DNA from: an uncultured Collinsella sp.
GTDB taxonomy: Bacteria > Actinomycetota > Coriobacteriia > Coriobacteriales > Coriobacteriaceae
Length of the DNA: 64,000 bases
Direction of reading: 5' to 3'
NCBI GenBank assembly: GCA_905194675.1
Contig: CAJJTG010000001.1
Span: 62,001 to 126,000, forward strand
Shown: in pieces, positions 59,120 through 64,000 of the stretch
How the letters are laid out: each line of letters starts with the position of its first letter
Numbering within the stretch: position 1 is the stretch's first letter
Made by a program: the position numbers and the translations under genes
The notes under the pieces: model-generated
Databases searched by the model: none
What the model saw: only the letters and a program-made list of their open reading frames with translations
What the model was told of the DNA's origin: nothing

Positions 59120-61950
59120 TGGCTGCCAAACTCATCGATCTTTCCTTTACGCTCAACGGTCGCAAGGTCAAGGTTCAGATTGCCCCCGATACCATGCTCT
59201 TTGCGCTGCTGCGCGAGCAGGGTTGCGCGTCGGTACGTTGCGCCTGCGAGACCACCAACTGCGGTCTGTGCACGGTGTGGCTCGACGGCGACCCGGTGCT
59301 GAGCTGCTCGGTTCCCGCCGCCCGTGTTGAGGGCCACACCATCACCACGCTTGAGGGCCTCAAGGCCGAGTCCGAGGCGCTCGCCCGTGCGATGGCTGCC
59401 GAAGGTGCCGAGCAGTGCGGTTTTTGCGCCCCCGGCCTCATCATGAACGTGCTGGCGCTTGCCCGCGCCGCCAAGGAGGACCCGAGCCTCGTCGCCACGC
59501 GCGAGGAGCTCTCGCGCCAGCTGGCTGGCAACCTCTGCCGCTGCAGCGGCTACGAGAGCCAGCTGCGCGCCATCGTGCGCTTCCTTAACGAGTCCGGCGT
59601 GCGGGTGGGCTTCGAGATGCCCGAGCTGCCGGTCAATAACACCAGCTCTGACGGCGTCACCTACAAGCAGATCACCCACAAGCAGCCCAAGAAGGACTCG
59701 AAGGCCCTGCTCGAGGGTCGTCCGGTCTACACCGGCGATATGGTGCCCGCCGGCGCCCTGATCGTCAAACTCAAGCGCAGCCCCTATGCCCGCGCCAAGA
59801 TCCGCTCCATCGATACGTCGCGCGCCCTGAAGGTGCCGGGTGTCGTGGGCGTCTACACCTACGAGGACGTGCCCAAGCGCCGCTTTACCATCGCCGGCCA
59901 GAGCTATCCGCAGCCGAGTCCCTACGACCGCCTGATTCTCGAGAACCTCGTGCGCTATCAAAATGAGGAGGTGGCGATTGTCGCCGCCGAGACCGAGGAG
60001 GCCGCCGACAAGGCACTCAAGCTCATCAAGGTCGACTACGAGGTGCTCGAGCCGTTGCTCGACTTTACCCAGGCACTCGATAACGAGATCGTGGTCCACC
60101 CCGAGGGCGACGTGACCTTTATGTTCCCGCAGGGCGGCGACGTTGCTCGCAACCTGGTGTGCAGCGGTACCAGCGATTTTGGCGACCTTGATGAGGCGTT
60201 CGCCCAGAGCGACATCGTCATTGAGCGCACCTACACGAGCCAGGCCACGCAGACCGCGCCCATGGAGACCTTCCGTGCCTTTGCGACGACCGACGCGTTT
60301 GGACGTATCTCGGTGACCACCTCGACGCAGGTGCCCTTCCACGTGCGTCGCATGGTCGCCCAGTCGCTCGACATTCCGCAGTCGCAGGTGCAGGTCATTA
60401 AGCCGCGCATCGGCGGCGGCTTTGGCTCCAAGCAGACGGGCTGCTGCGAGATCTTCGTGGCGTTCGTCACCCAGCAGACCGGCCGTCCGAGCTACTGCTG
60501 CTACACCCGCGAGGAGACCATCACCGCGGGCAACTCGCGCCACCAGATGCAGATGACCGTCAAGCTGGGCGCCATGAACGACGGCACCATCACGGCCATC
60601 GACCTGCATACGCTGTCCAACGCCGGCGCGTACGGCGAGCACGCCACCACGACGATCGGCCTTTCGGGTCACAAGAGCCTGCCCATCTACAACCATGTGA
60701 AGGCGAGCCGCTTTAGCTGGGACGCCGTCTACACCAACACCAACCGCGGCGGTGCGTATCGCGGCTACGGTGCCACCCAGGGCCAGTTTGCCGTGGAGAG
60801 CGCCGTCAACGAGCTCGCCGACATGCTGCACATGGACCCCGCCGACCTGCGCCTTAAGAACATCGTGCGCGAGGGCGAGATCATGCCGCAGTACTACAAC
60901 GAGAAGCTCAACGCCTGCGCGCTCGACCGCTGCCTGCTGCGCGCGATGGACATGATCGGCTGGCGCGACAAGCCGCTGGCCGTGGACCTGGGCGACCGCG
61001 TACGCGCCCTGGGTTGCGCGCTCACCATGCAGGGCTCGGGCATCTCCAACGTCGACATTGCCGGCATCGACATGCGCCTGGAAGAGGATGGCTTTATTAC
61101 GATTTCGACCGGCGCCACCGACAACGGCATGGGTGTTGACACGATCCTGGCGCAGATTGCCGCCGAGGAGCTGGGCGTTGAGAGCTCGCTGATCGTGGTG
61201 CGCGGCGTGGATACCGACGTATCGCCGTTCGACGCTGGCTCGTACGCGAGCTCGGGTACGTACGTGACGGGCCTGGCTGCCAAGAACGCCGCGACCGAGC
61301 TGCGTGAGAAGATTTGTGCCAAGGCTGCCCAGATGTGGGGCGTGGACGCCGCCGATGTGGTCTTCGACGGCCAGTACGTGCGCCTGTCCGATGAGCGTGC
61401 CGCGCGCGAGCAGAACCGCTACCTCACGCTGCGCGACTTTGCCAACCTGTGCGTCAAGAACATCGCAGGCGGCGACGCGCTCACCTCGCACGCTTCTGCT
61501 TGCCTGCCCGTTTCGCCTCCGCCGTTTATGGCCGGCATCGCCGAGGTCGAGGTCGACAAGGCCACCGGCAAGGTGACCGTGGTGGACTACGCGGCGGCCG
61601 TTGACTGCGGCACCGTGATCAACGAGGCGCTCGCGCGCGTCCAGGCCGAGGGCGGCATTGCCCAGGGTATCGGTCACGCGCTCTACGAGATCGTTGAGCA
61701 TGACGATCGCGGCCGCCTGCGCACCGGCAACTTTATGAGCTACAAGCTGCCCACGCGCCTGGATATCGGCAGCATTCGCGTGGCCTTTGAGCCGAGCTAC
61801 GAGCCGACGGGCCCGTTTGGCGCCAAGTCGATCGGCGAGGTCGTCATCAACACACCGCTCGCCGCCGTTGCCTCGGCCGTCGCACACGCCACCGGCCACC
61901 AGGTTCGCTCGTTACCGATCACGCCCGAGAAGGCCCTGCTGGGGGAGTAG
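59119..61950 (+). CDS. Fused iron-sulfur/molybdopterin hydroxylase (XdhD-like, possibly Se-dependent)
   Basis: The 943-residue protein joins a [2Fe-2S] ferredoxin domain and a second [2Fe-2S] domain to the large molybdopterin domain of the xanthine oxidase family. The first cluster is CACETTNCGLCTVW plus a later Cys; the second is QCGFCAPG and NLCRCSGY. The Mo domain shows GGGFGSKQTGC, GGAYRGYGATQGQF and the late catalytic glutamate in GPFGAKSIGEVV. E. coli XdhD has the same fusion and a similar length (956). That group is proposed to hold a labile selenium at molybdenum, which fits selD and yedF here. The substrate, a purine or other heterocycle, is not determined. Confidence 0.88.
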   Translation: MAAKLIDLSFTLNGRKVKVQIAPDTMLFALLREQGCASVRCACETTNCGLCTVWLDGDPVLSCSVPAARVEGHTITTLEGLKAESEALARAMAAEGAEQCGFCAPGLIMNVLALARAAKEDPSLVATREELSRQLAGNLCRCSGYESQLRAIVRFLNESGVRVGFEMPELPVNNTSSDGVTYKQITHKQPKKDSKALLEGRPVYTGDMVPAGALIVKLKRSPYARAKIRSIDTSRALKVPGVVGVYTYEDVPKRRFTIAGQSYPQPSPYDRLILENLVRYQNEEVAIVAAETEEAADKALKLIKVDYEVLEPLLDFTQALDNEIVVHPEGDVTFMFPQGGDVARNLVCSGTSDFGDLDEAFAQSDIVIERTYTSQATQTAPMETFRAFATTDAFGRISVTTSTQVPFHVRRMVAQSLDIPQSQVQVIKPRIGGGFGSKQTGCCEIFVAFVTQQTGRPSYCCYTREETITAGNSRHQMQMTVKLGAMNDGTITAIDLHTLSNAGAYGEHATTTIGLSGHKSLPIYNHVKASRFSWDAVYTNTNRGGAYRGYGATQGQFAVESAVNELADMLHMDPADLRLKNIVREGEIMPQYYNEKLNACALDRCLLRAMDMIGWRDKPLAVDLGDRVRALGCALTMQGSGISNVDIAGIDMRLEEDGFITISTGATDNGMGVDTILAQIAAEELGVESSLIVVRGVDTDVSPFDAGSYASSGTYVTGLAAKNAATELREKICAKAAQMWGVDAADVVFDGQYVRLSDERAAREQNRYLTLRDFANLCVKNIAGGDALTSHASACLPVSPPPFMAGIAEVEVDKATGKVTVVDYAAAVDCGTVINEALARVQAEGGIAQGIGHALYEIVEHDDRGRLRTGNFMSYKLPTRLDIGSIRVAFEPSYEPTGPFGAKSIGEVVINTPLAAVASAVAHATGHQVRSLPITPEKALLGE

Positions 61951-61974
61951 CGGGTCAGCGAACAAGTCGTAATT

Positions 61975-62004
61975 GGCGGGGCGGGACAACTCGCCCCGCC
62001 TTTT
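61975..62004 (+). terminator. Terminator after the hydroxylase genes
   Basis: GGCGGGGCG (61975-61983) pairs with CGCCCCGCC (61992-62000), followed by TTTT. Confidence 0.85.
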
Positions 62005-62090
62005 GCACTCGTGGTGAGGTCGTGAGCCTGTAAAAGGTGTGCGTGCGCTTGCCGTTCGTATCTGCTATCATTCCTAGTCTGTGCGCTCAT

Positions 62091-62174
62091 GCGGGCGTGG
62101 CGGAATTGGTAGACGCGCCAGATTTAGGTTCTGGTGGGATTCCCGTGAAGGTTCGAGTCCTTTCGCCCGCACCA
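62091..62174 (+). tRNA. tRNA-Leu (anticodon TAG)
   Basis: An 84-base class II tRNA has acceptor GCGGGCG/CGCCCGC, anticodon stem CCAGA/TCTGG around TTTAGGT (TAG), a variable arm, T-loop TTCGAGT and an encoded CCA. Confidence 0.97.
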
Positions 62175-62265
62175 ACGCACCCGCGTCGGCTTATGCCCTC
62201 GCGACACTTTGTTGCATAAAGGTACCAGCACCTCAGATAAGCTGGGCAGTATGAGGAGGAACGTG

Positions 62266-63564
62266 TTGAACATCACCGCTTCTGACGTCAAGGACGCCAA
62301 GCTCACCGCTACGGTCACCATCCCGGCCGCCGACGTCGACGCCGCGATCAAGAAGGCCTACAAGGACACCGCCAAGAAGTACCGCTTCCCGGGCTTCCGT
62401 GCCGGTAAGGCTCCCCGTCCGGTCATCGATTCCGCTCTTGGCGCCGAGGCTACCCTCGCTCAGGCCACCAACGACCTGATCGCCGCCAACGAGCCCGCCG
62501 TTCTCAACGAGCTGGACATCGTCCCCACCAAGAGCGGTGACTACAAGGAGCTCGACCTCGCCAAGGATCACGAGGATTACACCTACACCGTCGAGTTCTC
62601 CCTGCGTCCTGCTGCCGAGCTCTCCTCCTTCGACGCCGTCGAGATCGAGATGCCCCCTGCGGAGGTCACCGAGTCCGAGATCAACAACCAGGTCGAGATG
62701 CTCCTCAACTACCGTGCCACCTTCGAGGACGTCGAGGGTCGCGCCGTCGAGGCTGAGGACTACGTTACCGTCGACCTCAAGGCCGTCGAGAACGCCGACA
62801 ACTTCGCCGCCGAGGGCCGCATGCTCATCGCCGGCAGCGACAGCAACCCTGCTGAGTTCAACGAGGCCCTGATCGGCGCCAACGTTGACGACGTCAAGAC
62901 CGTCACCTGGACCGACGAGGTCGAGGAGGGCGAGGAGGCCGAGACCCACACCGTCGAGGTCACCGTCAAGGGCATCAAGGTCCGCAACACCCCCGAGCTC
63001 ACCGACGAGCTCGTCAAGTCCGACTTTGGTTTCGACAGCATCGACGCTATGCGCGACGCCATCAAGCTCGAGATCGAGCAGGACAAGGCTTCCCGCCTCC
63101 CGGCCGAGAAGGAGAACCGTTGCGTCGCCGCTCTCGCCGAGCGTCTGCAGCTCGAGGAGATGGATGCCGACTACGAGCAGTCCGTCTTTGAGGAGCTTGG
63201 CCAGAACTTCCTGTCCAACCTCGCTGCCCGCGGCATGACCCTCGACACCTGGCTGCCCGCTTCCGGCCTGACCATGGAGCAGTTCATCGGCGACCTGCAC
63301 AAGCAGGCCAACGACGTTGCCCGTGAGTCCCTGGCGCTCGACGCCCTCGCCCGTGAGCTCAAGATCGAGGTCACCGAGGACGACATCAACGCCGAGTTCG
63401 AGAAGGCCGGCGTCAAGGACGTCGAGGCTTCCAAGGCTGAGTTCATCGCCGATGGCCGCATGCCTGCCGTCCGCGAGTCCATCCGTCGCTCCAAGGCCGT
63501 CGACCACCTGGTCGAGAACGCCAAGGTGACCGAGGTCGACGAGACCGCCAAGGACGCCAAGTAA
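62266..63564 (+). CDS. tig: Trigger factor
   Basis: The product (about 432 residues) is the ribosome-associated chaperone and peptidyl-prolyl isomerase. It has an N-terminal ribosome-binding domain with the signature YRFPGFRAGKAPRPVI, a central FKBP-like domain and a helical C-terminal domain. It folds nascent chains at the exit tunnel. The start is unclear. AGGAGG (62254-62259) is best placed for the TTG at 62266 (MNITASDVKD), but GTG at 62263 is three bases closer and an ATG at 62251 lies upstream of the site. It precedes clpP, a common chaperone-protease pairing. Confidence 0.92.
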   Translation: MNITASDVKDAKLTATVTIPAADVDAAIKKAYKDTAKKYRFPGFRAGKAPRPVIDSALGAEATLAQATNDLIAANEPAVLNELDIVPTKSGDYKELDLAKDHEDYTYTVEFSLRPAAELSSFDAVEIEMPPAEVTESEINNQVEMLLNYRATFEDVEGRAVEAEDYVTVDLKAVENADNFAAEGRMLIAGSDSNPAEFNEALIGANVDDVKTVTWTDEVEEGEEAETHTVEVTVKGIKVRNTPELTDELVKSDFGFDSIDAMRDAIKLEIEQDKASRLPAEKENRCVAALAERLQLEEMDADYEQSVFEELGQNFLSNLAARGMTLDTWLPASGLTMEQFIGDLHKQANDVARESLALDALARELKIEVTEDDINAEFEKAGVKDVEASKAEFIADGRMPAVRESIRRSKAVDHLVENAKVTEVDETAKDAK

Positions 63565-63640
63565 TTCTCGCCACCTTGCTCGCGAGCGCATGCATGTGCC
63601 CGCGATGGGGTAAAGTTATAAACCGGTTATCCGGTTGCTT

Positions 63641-63690
63641 CGTACGGTGCCAGCCAATGCATAGCATGCGGGCACCGTACGTTTATCTAG
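63641..63690 (+). terminator. Hairpin between tig and clpP
   Basis: CGTACGGTGCC (63641-63651) pairs with GGCACCGTACG (63671-63681) around a 19-base loop, followed by TTTATCT. It is a weak or partial terminator, or a structured leader before clpP. Confidence 0.6.
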
Positions 63691-63726
63691 AACCACTATT
63701 GGTCCGTAAGAGAAATGGAGATGCGT

Positions 63727-64000
63727 ATGATCGCTAAGTTCGATTCCGCCCTCGTGCCATACGTTATCGAGCAGACGCCGCGCGGCGAGCGCAGCTACGA
63801 TATCTATTCGCGCCTGCTCAACGACCGCATTATCTTCTTGGGCGAGGAGATCAACTCCGTCAGCGCCAACCTGGTCGTTGCCCAGCTGCTGCATCTTGAG
63901 AGCCAGGATGCCGAGAAGGATATCTCGCTCTACATCAATTCGCCCGGCGGCGAGGTTTACTCCGGCCTGGCGATTCTGGACACCATGAACTTCATCAAGC
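63727..64000 (+). CDS. clpP: ATP-dependent Clp protease proteolytic subunit, 5' part
   Basis: The first 91 residues match ClpP: RGERSYDIYSRLLNDRIIFLG at about residues 20-40, VSANLVVAQLLHLE and the strand YINSPGGEVYSGLAI that forms the substrate-binding edge. The catalytic Ser, His and Asp lie beyond the window. GGAG six bases upstream supports the ATG at 63727 over one at 63721. The gene is cut by the window end. Confidence 0.95.
   Translation, partial: MIAKFDSALVPYVIEQTPRGERSYDIYSRLLNDRIIFLGEEINSVSANLVVAQLLHLESQDAEKDISLYINSPGGEVYSGLAILDTMNFIK

Overview
The window is a high-GC, gene-dense stretch of a strictly anaerobic actinobacterium. The gene content suggests the class Coriobacteriia, most likely Collinsella or a close relative: a formate hydrogenlyase, selenocysteine machinery, double-cubane-cluster reductases, a giant surface protein ending in a sortase signal, and palindromic intergenic repeats. 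This assignment comes from content and composition only, not from a database comparison.

Layout. 1-4.7 kb holds housekeeping and transport genes: the end of an MFS efflux pump, xpt, a GGQ release-factor-like protein, a lipid kinase and a CLC-F-type channel/antiporter. 4.8-10.3 kb is a molybdenum block: moeA, mogA and modABC. 10.3-17.4 kb is an apparent operon behind a long structured leader. It contains two paralogous double-cubane-cluster/2-hydroxyacyl-CoA-dehydratase-type reductases, their activator ATPase, selD (with an in-frame UGA at codon 17), yedF, a DUF3343 gene and a cysteine-desulfurase-like gene. 17.5-30.5 kb is one 4,302-residue wall-anchored adhesin. 30.5-33.6 kb has brnQ, tRNA-Pro, tRNA-Gly, a repeat-rich spacer with an inverted tRNA-Gly 3' fragment, and a RelB/PIN toxin-antitoxin pair.

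33.9-49.4 kb encodes a complete formate hydrogenlyase of the Hyf (FHL-2) type: a HydN-like ferredoxin, the selenoprotein FdhF (UGA at codon 140), HyfA-HyfJ, a hydrogenase maturation protease and FocA. It is followed by an orphan molybdopterin oxidoreductase, selA, selB, the selenocysteine tRNA selC, mobA and a second DUF3343 gene with a cysteine-rich head. 56-64 kb holds gdhA, a YgfM/XdhD-like pair of a molybdenum hydroxylase, tRNA-Leu, tig and the start of clpP.

How the parts fit. Molybdate uptake (ModABC), cofactor assembly (MoeA, MogA, MobA), selenophosphate synthesis (SelD) and Sec decoding (SelA, SelB, SelC) all serve FdhF, which feeds electrons to the membrane [NiFe]-hydrogenase. YedF, two DUF3343 proteins, the desulfurase-like enzyme and an XdhD-type hydroxylase suggest that selenium is also used as a labile cofactor outside selenoproteins. 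The least explained combination is the DCCP pair plus activator placed directly upstream of this selenium set.
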